Both the position numbers and the translations under genes were made by a program. A stretch of 64,000 nucleotides of DNA from Clostridium_AF sediminicola (GTDB lineage Bacteria; Bacillota; Clostridia; Clostridiales; Clostridiaceae): positions 124,001 through 188,000 of the forward strand of contig NZ_BAABMF010000004.1 of NCBI RefSeq assembly GCF_050402865.1. Direction: 5' to 3'. This document shows, piece after piece, positions 1 through 8,008 of this stretch; the first letter of the stretch is position 1; each line of letters begins with the position of its first letter. Below the pieces are notes generated by a model that saw only the letters and a list, made by a program, of their open reading frames with translations, searched no databases and was not told the origin of the DNA.

Positions 1-618
1 ATAACAAAAGAAAAATGGGAAGAGTTTTTTGAAAAACAGGATATAAATGCTATGATCAATTCTCTTCATAAATTTTACGTTAAATCAGGTGATGTATTCC
101 TTATAGAAGGTTCTGTTCCACATGCTATTGGTAGTGGATGCTTTCTAATTGAAGTACAAGAGCCGACAGATTATACCATGAGAGTAGAGAAAACTGCTTT
201 TGATGGAAGCCAGTTACCAGATACACTCTGTCATCAAGGGGTAGGATTTGAAAAAATGCTTGAATGTTTTAATTATGAAGGACTTTCAAGAAAAGAGACA
301 CTCAATAGATGGTATAAGACTCCAAATATATCAAGAGAAGAACCGGGTGGAGAAGAAACAGTCCTAATTGGCAATAAGGATACAAAGTGTTTTTCAATGA
401 AAAAATTCACAATAAAAGATAATTTTCAAGTCATTCATAAATCCGGATTTAGAGTAATTATTGCTTTAAGTGGTAATGGGAAATTAATTTATAAAGATGG
501 TGTCGTTGACATTAAGCAAGGAGATATGTTTTTTATTCCACAGGGTATAAAAGAAATCACTTATAAAAATAATAGAGAGTCTATTCTGGAGATTATAGGA
601 TGTTACCCTCCACAATAA
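1..618 (+). CDS. manA: Mannose-6-phosphate isomerase, class I (5' part outside window)
   Basis: The reading frame is open from base 1, so the gene starts upstream of the window; 205 codons are visible. The protein matches the complete ManA at 20140-21210 along its whole length: KWEEFF and KQDINAM near the start, PHAIGSG (the metal-binding histidine of type I enzymes), EVQEPTDYTMRVEK, then CHQGVGFEKM. Type I enzymes interconvert mannose-6-phosphate and fructose-6-phosphate in the cytoplasm with zinc. The gene ends 50 bases before the first lyase gene and could be cotranscribed with it. The sugar it serves in this uronate locus is not evident; the neighbouring paralogue also sits next to uronate genes. 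Family assignment is firm; the exact substrate is inferred. Confidence 0.85.
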   Translation: MTKEKWEEFFEKQDINAMINSLHKFYVKSGDVFLIEGSVPHAIGSGCFLIEVQEPTDYTMRVEKTAFDGSQLPDTLCHQGVGFEKMLECFNYEGLSRKETLNRWYKTPNISREEPGGEETVLIGNKDTKCFSMKKFTIKDNFQVIHKSGFRVIIALSGNGKLIYKDGVVDIKQGDMFFIPQGIKEITYKNNRESILEIIGCYPPQ

Positions 619-667
619 TATATGATCAACATAGTCCGGTTTTTTATATAGAAAAGAGGTAGTGAAA

Positions 668-2755
668 ATGACAAACAGAAAATATTTATTCATTTCACAG
701 GATATTGATTTATTACGAGAAGAAATTAAAACCATACGGAAACCTTTTTTCAAGCGTTTATATGAGGTTTGTCGTTTGTATGCAAATGAACAATTGCCAA
801 AAGAACATCCAGCAAAAAGTACAACCTTTATGGGAATAGCATCTGTTAATTTAAGTTTGGCGTATCTTTTAACTAAACAAAAACATTATCTTGAAGAAGC
901 AAAAAGATGGATTTTCACAGCAGTAAATTACCCACATTGGGGTAATGCACATTTGGTGGATGTAGATTTAAGTGCAGCATGGTTATTATTTGGTCTTAGT
1001 TTATCTTATGATTGGTTAAAAGATGAATTAACAGCAGAAGAGAAAACACTATTGAAAGATAAATTAATTTTACAGGCAGATAGAATGTATGATTTTAAAG
1101 TAAAAACAGAAGGTGAAGGTTGGTCAACAGCATTTTGGCAAAACCATAATTGGATCAATTTAACTGGCTTGTCAACAGCAGGATATGCTTTAGGTCAAGA
1201 GTATGAAAAGTCACAACAATGTATTGATATGGCAAAAGAAAATTTCAATATAGTATATAATGCTATGGCTGATGATGGAAGTGATTATGAAGGGGTTGTA
1301 TATTGGCGTTATGGTGCTATGTGGTTATTTGTATATGCACATTTACTAAAAGATGCAGAAAATATTGATTACTTTAAGCAATGTAATTTCTTGAAAAATA
1401 CTTTTTACTATAGGTTGTATCAAGCAGCTCCAAATTTAGAAGAAATTATTAATTTTGGCGATTGTCACGATAGAAGAAGTGGACATTCTGCAGCTGTTTA
1501 TTACAAAGTAGCAGATGAATATAACAATGAACATGCGCAACATTTAGCCAACATTGTTCGAGAAAAATTTTTATATAGAGAACAATATGAGAGTGGTGTT
1601 GGACCAGGAATTTTACCAGAAGCAGGACTTGAATTACTTTGGTATAACCCTAAAGTAAAGGAAAAAACATTTGAGGATTTATCATTAGTAAAATATTTTG
1701 AAGATTTAGGATTAGTTGTAGTTCGTTCTAGCTGGGAAAAAGATGCTGTTCATTTTTCATTTAAATCAGGTCACCCAGGTGGTAAGAAACAATGGAAACA
1801 ATCTTGGGATATGTTTAGAGAAAAAGGTTGGAAAACTAGAGGATTATCACATCAACATCCTGACAATAATAGTTTTATTCTACATGCTTACGATGCATAT
1901 CTAGCAATAGACGAAGGATACAATAGAACTGTCAAAGCCTGTGAACATAATGTTGTTACTATAGATGGAAAGGGTTATCCAAATGAAGGTCAAAACAATA
2001 TTTGGAAGAAAACACCTGAAGATGTTACGGCTGACATAGAAATGTTTAAAAGTGAAAAGGGGATTACTTATTTTGTTGGGGAAGCACATAAAATGTATGA
2101 GCCAAGTTTGCAATTGACTCGTTTTGCGAGAAATGTAATTTATACCGAAAAAGGATATTTTATAATGCTGGATGAATTGGTCAGTGATTTGGATCATACA
2201 TATACTTGGACAATGCATGCAGATACAATTCCAAATGAAATAGAGGATAGAGTTTTTGAATATGAAAATGGACCTGCAAAAATGAGTTTGTATTCAATTC
2301 AGCCAAGTGAGTGTAATTATAAGTTTAAAAATACAGATGTAAGAGCCATAATGACAACTCAAGAACCAGATAAATTTAGAGAAACTAAAATGAAAACTAT
2401 TAATATAGAAAATAAAATAAAATCAAAAGACACATGGTTCTTAAATGTTCTTTCAACAAGAAGTGCTTTTGATGAAGAAGAAAATAGGATAAAAGAAATT
2501 GATAACAATGAAACACAAGGTGTTATTATTGAAAATAAAAATGAAAAGGAAATTTTTCTATTCTCGAAATCTAGGAAAATTAACTTCGCAATAATAGAAG
2601 CTGATGCAAAGATAGTATTATTACGATATCAAAATGATAAATTGAAAAAGTTTATGGCAGTGGATTGTAAAGAGCTTACAGTAGGGGAAAAAAAATTATT
2701 AGATAATAGTTCTCCTTCAACAGTGATTCAGGAGGTAGAAAATGAATTATTTTAG
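668..2755 (+). CDS. Heparinase II/III-family polysaccharide lyase, module copy 1 (lyase A1)
   Basis: This 695-residue protein has the heparinase II/III plan: an N-terminal alpha/alpha toroid (roughly residues 1-330) with N159-H160 in WQNHNWINLTG and Y215 in DDGSDYEG..YWRYG, then a beta-rich domain with SHQHPDNNSF (H395, H397). Asn/His/Tyr at such positions are catalytic in this fold. No signal peptide is visible, so it should act in the cytoplasm on imported oligosaccharides, cutting by beta-elimination to give unsaturated uronate. I chose ATG 668 over GTG 662 because GAGG at 656-659 is too close to 662 and because copy 2 starts at the equivalent ATG. It overlaps the next gene by 14 bases. 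Family number (PL21- or PL35-like) and substrate (glycosaminoglycan or alginate) cannot be settled by reading. Confidence 0.8.
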   Translation: MTNRKYLFISQDIDLLREEIKTIRKPFFKRLYEVCRLYANEQLPKEHPAKSTTFMGIASVNLSLAYLLTKQKHYLEEAKRWIFTAVNYPHWGNAHLVDVDLSAAWLLFGLSLSYDWLKDELTAEEKTLLKDKLILQADRMYDFKVKTEGEGWSTAFWQNHNWINLTGLSTAGYALGQEYEKSQQCIDMAKENFNIVYNAMADDGSDYEGVVYWRYGAMWLFVYAHLLKDAENIDYFKQCNFLKNTFYYRLYQAAPNLEEIINFGDCHDRRSGHSAAVYYKVADEYNNEHAQHLANIVREKFLYREQYESGVGPGILPEAGLELLWYNPKVKEKTFEDLSLVKYFEDLGLVVVRSSWEKDAVHFSFKSGHPGGKKQWKQSWDMFREKGWKTRGLSHQHPDNNSFILHAYDAYLAIDEGYNRTVKACEHNVVTIDGKGYPNEGQNNIWKKTPEDVTADIEMFKSEKGITYFVGEAHKMYEPSLQLTRFARNVIYTEKGYFIMLDELVSDLDHTYTWTMHADTIPNEIEDRVFEYENGPAKMSLYSIQPSECNYKFKNTDVRAIMTTQEPDKFRETKMKTINIENKIKSKDTWFLNVLSTRSAFDEEENRIKEIDNNETQGVIIENKNEKEIFLFSKSRKINFAIIEADAKIVLLRYQNDKLKKFMAVDCKELTVGEKKLLDNSSPSTVIQEVENELF

Positions 2756-4628
2756 TGATTTACAAATGATTAAAGAATTGGATCAAGGTAAAAAAGTATA
2801 TTATCCTATGTTAAATGATATGGATAAAGAAGTTACTGATTTTGCTGAAACTTTTCAAGATGATTCTAGCAAAATGAGTGAGTGGGGTCATAATTATTTT
2901 TGTGAAGAAGATGGTGGAAGACTTATATTTGACCTTGAAAAACCTCATTCTCACATATGTGAAATATGTGGTAGAGAGTTTAAAGGACAAATGTTTGATA
3001 ATGTATGGGTATATTTCTATAGAAATACTGCTATTACAACATTATTAAAATCTGCAGTTCTCTATAAAGTAAGAGGTGAGGAAAGATATTTAGATTATAT
3101 AAAAAAGATTTTATCTTTCTATGCAGATCATTATAAGGAATTTGTTATCCATGCAAAGGATAAAGTTATTAATGATTTAACATACGATGTTGGTGGTGCT
3201 GCCAGAATAATGCCCCAGGCATTAAATGAAGCAATTATTTTAGTACGTATTATTAATGCCTTAGAAATGGTAAAAGATAAAATCGGAAAAAAATATTTGG
3301 ATGAGATAAATCAAAAATTATTCATTCCTGCAACTGAACTATTAAAACCACAGCTGATTAGAATTCATAATATTCCATGTTGGGTAAATAGCGCTTTAGG
3401 GATTGTAGCTTTATTTACAAAGAATGAAGAACTATTAGATAAAGTTTTCAATAGCGAATTTGGAATTAGAAATCAATTAAAAAAAGGCGTTACAGAAGAA
3501 GGATTTTGGTATGAAGGATCTATTCATTACAACTTCTTTTTGTTAGAAGGTGTAACAAATTTACTTTTATTTGCTAAACTTTATGATTATGATTTTGGTG
3601 AAGAAGAAGCTATTATAAGAAAAATGTTTGAGTCTGCATATTATTATGCATTTGATAATGATATTTTACCTAATCCTAATGATGGATGGCCAAATGTTAA
3701 CTTGAAAACTTATAGTTACATTTATCATATAGCAACTAAAATCTTTGGAGAAAATAGTGAAGTAGGTAACTTCTTGAAGAATATTGAGAAAGGAAGTTTA
3801 GAACGTGCAACAATTCCATTATCAAGACCATATTATTTCCAAAATGAAATTCCATTAGAAAGATTGACTTTCAATCCTGATTTAGATTTTAGTACTATGG
3901 AAAAAATCAAACGAAGTTCAAATAACTTTGCATCATCTTATTACGGTACATTAAGGAATAACAAGATAAATGTATTCTATAAATATGGGCACAGGGGACC
4001 TTCACATGCTCATCCAGATAAGATGAATATTGAAGTTATGATAGGACAGTCAATATTAACTAGAGATTTATCTAATGCAGGCTATGGATCACGTTTGTGC
4101 AATGAGTGGCATAGAATGTCCTCATCTCATAATACAGTAGTGGTTGATGGAAAAAATCATGTATCAACTGAAAGTGGTATAATCTTAAAATTCACAGATG
4201 AAAATTTATATGCAAAAGTTCAAGATGTTTATGAAGGAGTAGATTATAAAAGAAAAATTGATTTACTTCCAGCTGGATTTAATGATGAATTTACAGTAAG
4301 CTCTTCAGAAGGACATACATATGATTGGTTCTTCCACAGTGAAGCTAAGCTATTATCAGAATTAAATTATGAGCCTGCTTCTTTAGAATTCAATGAAAAT
4401 GGATACCAACATATTAATAATGTTAGAAGAGTTGTTAGTGATAATAATGTAGTTTCATTAGTATGGGAATTAGATGGAAAGATTATTCAAAGTGAGATAG
4501 ACATTACAGAAAAAGAAATGTTTATTTGTGATACTTTTGATAACCCAGTTTCATCATTACGTACTTCTATAATTTTAAGACAAAAAGGGAATGAAGCTAC
4601 ATTCAAAGCTTCATGGAAGCTAGGTTAA
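2742..4628 (+). CDS. Heparinase II/III-fold exolyase, PL15/PL17-like, module copy 1 (lyase B1)
   Basis: This 628-residue protein has an alpha-helical N-terminal half and a C-terminal beta domain. Key segments are CEICGREFKGQ (C73, C76), RIHNIPCWVNSA (H209, N210), EEGFWYEGSIHYNFF (Y263) and GPSHAHPDKMN. The HN..CW.NSA and EGS.HY blocks resemble PL15 oligoalginate/heparin exolyases and PL17 relatives, which release monomeric unsaturated uronate from oligosaccharide ends. There is no signal peptide, so it is probably cytoplasmic. AGGAGG lies just before ATG 2742, and the gene overlaps lyase A1 by 14 bases, indicating translational coupling and a shared substrate. KdgF follows after 44 bases, which fits release of unsaturated monomer. 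Fold is confident; substrate is inferred. Confidence 0.8.
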   Translation: MNYFSDLQMIKELDQGKKVYYPMLNDMDKEVTDFAETFQDDSSKMSEWGHNYFCEEDGGRLIFDLEKPHSHICEICGREFKGQMFDNVWVYFYRNTAITTLLKSAVLYKVRGEERYLDYIKKILSFYADHYKEFVIHAKDKVINDLTYDVGGAARIMPQALNEAIILVRIINALEMVKDKIGKKYLDEINQKLFIPATELLKPQLIRIHNIPCWVNSALGIVALFTKNEELLDKVFNSEFGIRNQLKKGVTEEGFWYEGSIHYNFFLLEGVTNLLLFAKLYDYDFGEEEAIIRKMFESAYYYAFDNDILPNPNDGWPNVNLKTYSYIYHIATKIFGENSEVGNFLKNIEKGSLERATIPLSRPYYFQNEIPLERLTFNPDLDFSTMEKIKRSSNNFASSYYGTLRNNKINVFYKYGHRGPSHAHPDKMNIEVMIGQSILTRDLSNAGYGSRLCNEWHRMSSSHNTVVVDGKNHVSTESGIILKFTDENLYAKVQDVYEGVDYKRKIDLLPAGFNDEFTVSSSEGHTYDWFFHSEAKLLSELNYEPASLEFNENGYQHINNVRRVVSDNNVVSLVWELDGKIIQSEIDITEKEMFICDTFDNPVSSLRTSIILRQKGNEATFKASWKLG

Positions 4629-4672
4629 CTATATAAAGTGGATTTAAAATATAAAATTAGGGAGGAATTTCA

Positions 4673-5020
4673 ATGGCTGAACAATACTTTTTTCACAATG
4701 TAGATATTGAATTAGAAAAAGTAGAGGATAAAATCGAAAGAAAAATCGTGGCTCATGGTGGAGATATGATGATTGTTGAAGTTCATTTTCAAAAAGGTGC
4801 TATAGGTGCTATGCATGAGCATTTTCATGAGCAAGTAAGTTATTGTATAAAAGGAAAATTAGAGTTTACAGTTGGAGATGAAACAACAATTATTGGTACA
4901 GGTGATTCTGTTTTTATGCCAGCAGATCTAATTCATGGTGCAAAAATTTTAGAAGATGATACTGTATTATTAGATATTTTTACACCACAAAGGAAAGATT
5001 TTTTAGGTAAGAACAACTAA
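4673..5020 (+). CDS. kdgF: KdgF, unsaturated uronate ring-opening cupin (copy 1)
   Basis: This 115-residue single-domain cupin has the four metal ligands expected of KdgF: H48, H50, Q54 and H88 in MHEHFHEQ and IHGAK, and the family ending FTPQRKDF. KdgF converts the 4,5-unsaturated uronate monomer released by lyases into the linear 4-deoxy-5-keto-hexosulose uronate. It is cytoplasmic. GGAGG lies upstream of ATG 4673, and the gene sits between lyase B1 and the flavin-reductase-like gene, in the order expected for use of lyase products. It differs from copy 2 (31590) at about ten residues and is more distant from the third copy (17314). Confidence 0.88.
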   Translation: MAEQYFFHNVDIELEKVEDKIERKIVAHGGDMMIVEVHFQKGAIGAMHEHFHEQVSYCIKGKLEFTVGDETTIIGTGDSVFMPADLIHGAKILEDDTVLLDIFTPQRKDFLGKNN

Positions 5021-5097
5021 TAAATATTTATTAGTTATAGAAATATAGTCCCATATTATAAATTTATAATTATGGATAAAAACAAGGAGGAATTATT

Positions 5098-5589
5098 ATG
5101 GAAAAAGTTCAAGGGAATATGAAAGGATGTTTTCAACCAATGCCAAAAATACTAGTTTCTTGCAGAGGTATTGATGGTAAAAATAATGCATTAGCAGTAG
5201 CATACTGTTGTAATTGTAGTTTTGATCCACCAATGCTTATGGTAGGTATTGTTCCGTCACGACATTCTTATAAAATGGTGAAGGAGACAGGCTCTTTTGT
5301 AGTTAATATTGTTACAAAAGAACAAAAAGAAATGTTTGACTATTTGGGTAGTCATAGTGGTAGGGACGAGGATAAATTTTCAAAACTGAACATTAAAGTT
5401 GAAGAAGGAATAAAGGTAAATGCTCCTTTATTAGCAGATTGTCCTATAAACATAGAATGCAAGGTAGTGGATTCTATAGTTACTGGATCACATGAAATGT
5501 TTGTAGGTAAAATCGAATATGTTCATAGTGATAAAGAAATAGTTGATGATAAAGGTAACATTGACTTCTCTAAAATTGAACTTCTCTAA
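5098..5589 (+). CDS. Flavin-reductase-like (FMN-binding split barrel) protein, module copy 1
   Basis: This 163-residue protein looks like the flavin reductase-like domain: MPKILVSCRG near the N-terminus, SFDPPMLMVGIVPSRHSYK (nucleotide/flavin-binding stretch), SFVVNIVT, then a conserved cysteine-containing CPINIECKVVD and GSHEMFVGKIEYV. Such proteins bind FMN and usually reduce flavin with NAD(P)H or serve as redox partners. It is preceded by AAGGAGG and lies between kdgF and the SDR. The protein from copy 2 differs at only 2 of 163 residues, so it is among the most conserved members of the module. No flavin-dependent step is known in the KdgF/SDR route, so its job here is unexplained. Confidence 0.75.
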   Translation: MEKVQGNMKGCFQPMPKILVSCRGIDGKNNALAVAYCCNCSFDPPMLMVGIVPSRHSYKMVKETGSFVVNIVTKEQKEMFDYLGSHSGRDEDKFSKLNIKVEEGIKVNAPLLADCPINIECKVVDSIVTGSHEMFVGKIEYVHSDKEIVDDKGNIDFSKIELL

Positions 5590-5630
5590 AATTAAATAAA
5601 AATAAATTGTAAAAACTAGGAGGAAATTAA

Positions 5631-6371
5631 ATGTCAAAAATTGCGTTAATTACAGGGGCAACTACAGGGATTGGTTTAGCAACAGCTTTAGAATTGGGAA
5701 AGGCTGGATATAATATCATTATTAATGGTATTGTTCAAGATCAAGCAGATGAAGCATTAAAAACGTTAAAAAACGAGGGTATTAAAGCAGAGTATTTTGA
5801 AGCTGATATTACAAATGAAGATGCAGTAAATGCAATGTTTACAGCTATCGGAGAAAAATATGAAAAAATTGATACGTTAATTAACTGTGCTGGGGGATTA
5901 GGTGGAAGATCTAGATTTGAAGATATGACTACTGAATTCTACAGAAAAGTTATGGCTTTAAACTTAGATAGCGTATTCTTTGTATCTAGAGCAGCTATAC
6001 CATTCTTAAAGAAAGGTGAAAATCCTTCAATCATAAACTTTGCATCTATTGCATCTTACAATGCAGGTGGTCCAGGAGCAGGAATATATGGTACTTCAAA
6101 AGCTGGAGTTTTAACATTAACACGTGCATTAGCAAAAGATTTAGTTGAATATGGTATAAGAGTAAATGCTGTTTCACCAGGGACTATAGATACAGCATTC
6201 CATTCAGCTACAAAAAGAGAAATCATGGAAGGTTGGAAAAATGGAATTTTAATGAAAAGATTTGGAGAAGCATCAGAAGTTGGTTCAGTAATAGAATTTT
6301 TAGTATCTGATAAAGCATCTTATCTTACTGGAGAAGTTATTCAAATCAATGGTGGACAAGATTTCCTTTAG
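5631..6371 (+). CDS. Short-chain dehydrogenase, probable deoxy-keto-uronate (DEH) reductase, module copy 1
   Basis: This 246-residue SDR has TGATTGIG (cofactor loop, residues 8-15), NCAGG, a catalytic Ser in NFASIAS, and YGTSKAG with the YxxxK pair; the C-terminal INGGQDFL is typical of FabG-like SDRs. In alginate catabolism such SDRs reduce 4-deoxy-5-keto-hexosulose uronate to 2-keto-3-deoxygluconate with NAD(P)H. Its place after lyases and kdgF supports that role. It differs from copy 2 at 7 of 246 positions. It is not KduD, which is encoded separately at 24113. A dehydrogenase acting on another sugar acid is the main alternative. RBS GGAGG precedes ATG 5631. Confidence 0.75.
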   Translation: MSKIALITGATTGIGLATALELGKAGYNIIINGIVQDQADEALKTLKNEGIKAEYFEADITNEDAVNAMFTAIGEKYEKIDTLINCAGGLGGRSRFEDMTTEFYRKVMALNLDSVFFVSRAAIPFLKKGENPSIINFASIASYNAGGPGAGIYGTSKAGVLTLTRALAKDLVEYGIRVNAVSPGTIDTAFHSATKREIMEGWKNGILMKRFGEASEVGSVIEFLVSDKASYLTGEVIQINGGQDFL

Positions 6372-6410
6372 GTAGCAGTGATAGTAGATTATATATATGA
6401 TTTAAATTTA

Positions 6411-6440
6411 AATGAAACAGTATGTATATACTGTTTCATT
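6411..6440. terminator. Perfect 13-bp hairpin between SDR and MATE genes
   Basis: AATGAAACAGTAT (6411-6423) pairs with ATACTGTTTCATT (6428-6440) around a 4-base loop. There is no T-run, so it is a weak terminator or an attenuator. Alternatively, the GAAAC/GTTTC arms resemble IclR/KdgR-type operator halves. A degraded version is kept at the same place in copy 2 (about 33345-33375). Confidence 0.5.
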
Positions 6441-6457
6441 TATTGAGGTGAATTTAT

Positions 6458-7828
6458 TTGAGCGAAGTAATTGATACACGCAGAGAAGAAATTATAAATG
6501 GTGGTTTATGGAAAACTATTATTTTACTATCTATCCCTTTGTTTATAAATAATTTTATTAATGCAGCATATAACTTCATTGATACTCTATTTGTTGCAAA
6601 TATTGGAGGCGGAGAAGTTGCAGCAATTACTTTCGTTGGGCCTTTAAATACTCTGGTTATAGCTATTGGAGATGGACTTGCGATAGGAGGAACTTTCCTT
6701 ATCGCAAGAAAAGTGGGGAATGTAAAGTATAAAGAGGCTAAAGAAATATCACTGCAACTTATAGGGATATCAATAATTTTAGGAATAATAGTTTCAATTA
6801 TGGGATTCTTATTTTCTGAAAATATTTTGAGGTTATTAAAATGTACAAAGAATTTAATGCCTGTAGCGCATACATACTTTAAATTGACTATTTTAAGTTC
6901 GCCTTTTCTTTTTATAAACACTTCATATATAGGAATAAAGAGAGCTGAAGGAGATACATTAACAGCAATGTATGTGAATTTTGGGGCAGTGCTTTTAAAA
7001 ATATTACTAACTTATATATTTATATTTAAACTAAATTTTGGGATAAAAAGTTTGGCATACTCTACTATAATAGCTAGTGTATGTATATCTGTATTTGCAA
7101 CTTACGATATGTTTTATAAAATTTCAAATATGAAATTATCTTTCAAAAATTTTAAATTTAACAGTAAAGTTCTCTATGCTTTGTTTATTATTGCTATACC
7201 AGTGATTTTAGAAAAATCATCTATCTCATATGGATTCTTAATGGTTAATCAGTATGTTATTGCTTATGGAGAAAAAGTTTTAGCAGCATATGGGATTACA
7301 AATAAAATTAATTCATTGGCATTTAGTAGTGTTACAGGATTTGGTACTGCTCTTGTTACTATTATCAGTCAGAATTTAGGTGCAAATCAGATTGATAGAG
7401 CTAAAGAAGCAGTAAAAAAAACAATGATTATTTCAATAAGTGTATCTATAGTAGTTATTGTGTGTATATTAATTTTCAAAGTGCAAATAGCTACTCTATT
7501 TGCAAAAGAGGATACAATAATTTTATCATATACAATAAATGCAATGACAGTATATTCTTCATCGGTAGTTGCTTGGGCAATTTTTCAAGTTGTTATAGGT
7601 GTATTTCAAGGTAGTGGATATACAAAGTATAGTTTATATATTAGTTTAACTAGATTATATATATTTAGATTGCCAATAGTTATTGTATTTTCTAATTATA
7701 CTAATTTGGGGGAGTATAGTATTTGGTATGCAATGCTATTCAGTAATATTTTGACAGCTATATTTTCATTAATCTTTTATTTTAAAACAAACTGGGCAAA
7801 AACTAATTTGAAAATAGCAGGTGAGTAA
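6458..7828 (+). CDS. MATE-family efflux transporter (full length)
   Basis: This 456-residue polytopic membrane protein has two homologous halves: N-terminal LWKTIILLSIPLFINNF and FIDTLFVANIGGGEVAAITF, middle IPVILEKSSISYGF, and C-terminal VVIGVFQGSGYTK. MATE proteins expel organic cations or other small molecules in exchange for Na+ or H+. GAGGTG lies upstream of TTG 6458; the conserved N-terminus and the remnant at 33391, which keeps the same TTG, support this start. The gene follows the SDR after a hairpin. Truncated or decayed homologues sit at the same relative place in the other two sets (18834 and 33391), so the link to uronate genes is old. Confidence 0.88.
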   Translation: MSEVIDTRREEIINGGLWKTIILLSIPLFINNFINAAYNFIDTLFVANIGGGEVAAITFVGPLNTLVIAIGDGLAIGGTFLIARKVGNVKYKEAKEISLQLIGISIILGIIVSIMGFLFSENILRLLKCTKNLMPVAHTYFKLTILSSPFLFINTSYIGIKRAEGDTLTAMYVNFGAVLLKILLTYIFIFKLNFGIKSLAYSTIIASVCISVFATYDMFYKISNMKLSFKNFKFNSKVLYALFIIAIPVILEKSSISYGFLMVNQYVIAYGEKVLAAYGITNKINSLAFSSVTGFGTALVTIISQNLGANQIDRAKEAVKKTMIISISVSIVVIVCILIFKVQIATLFAKEDTIILSYTINAMTVYSSSVVAWAIFQVVIGVFQGSGYTKYSLYISLTRLYIFRLPIVIVFSNYTNLGEYSIWYAMLFSNILTAIFSLIFYFKTNWAKTNLKIAGE

Positions 7829-7844
7829 TGTAGGGATTTTAGGA

Positions 7845-7912
7845 CACTTTTAATAATATTCTGATTGCTATTTTTTCAATAAATACATCGAATTTGATTC
7901 GTATATAAGAAA
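7845..7912 (+). pseudogene. Decayed fragment of the small ORF family seen at 27282
   Basis: The stretch around ATTTTTTCAATAAATAC and GAATTTGATTCGTATATA aligns with the 3' half of the small gene copies at 23868 and 27282. No reading frame survives. The rest of 7829-8008 holds only the leader and AAGGGG ribosome binding site of the symporter, shared with the leader at about 33845-33910. Confidence 0.4.
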
Positions 7913-8008
7913 GTGCTAGATTGTATGTTAAAAAGAATATATCGTTGTACTTAATTTTGAAATCATCGAAATAAAAAAGATTCAAAGAAAAAGGGGTGTA
8001 TCTATATT

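Noticed and set aside
662..667. GTG 662 as the start of lyase A1
   Set aside because: GAGG at 656-659 leaves only two bases of spacing; ATG 668 has proper spacing and equals the start in copy 2.
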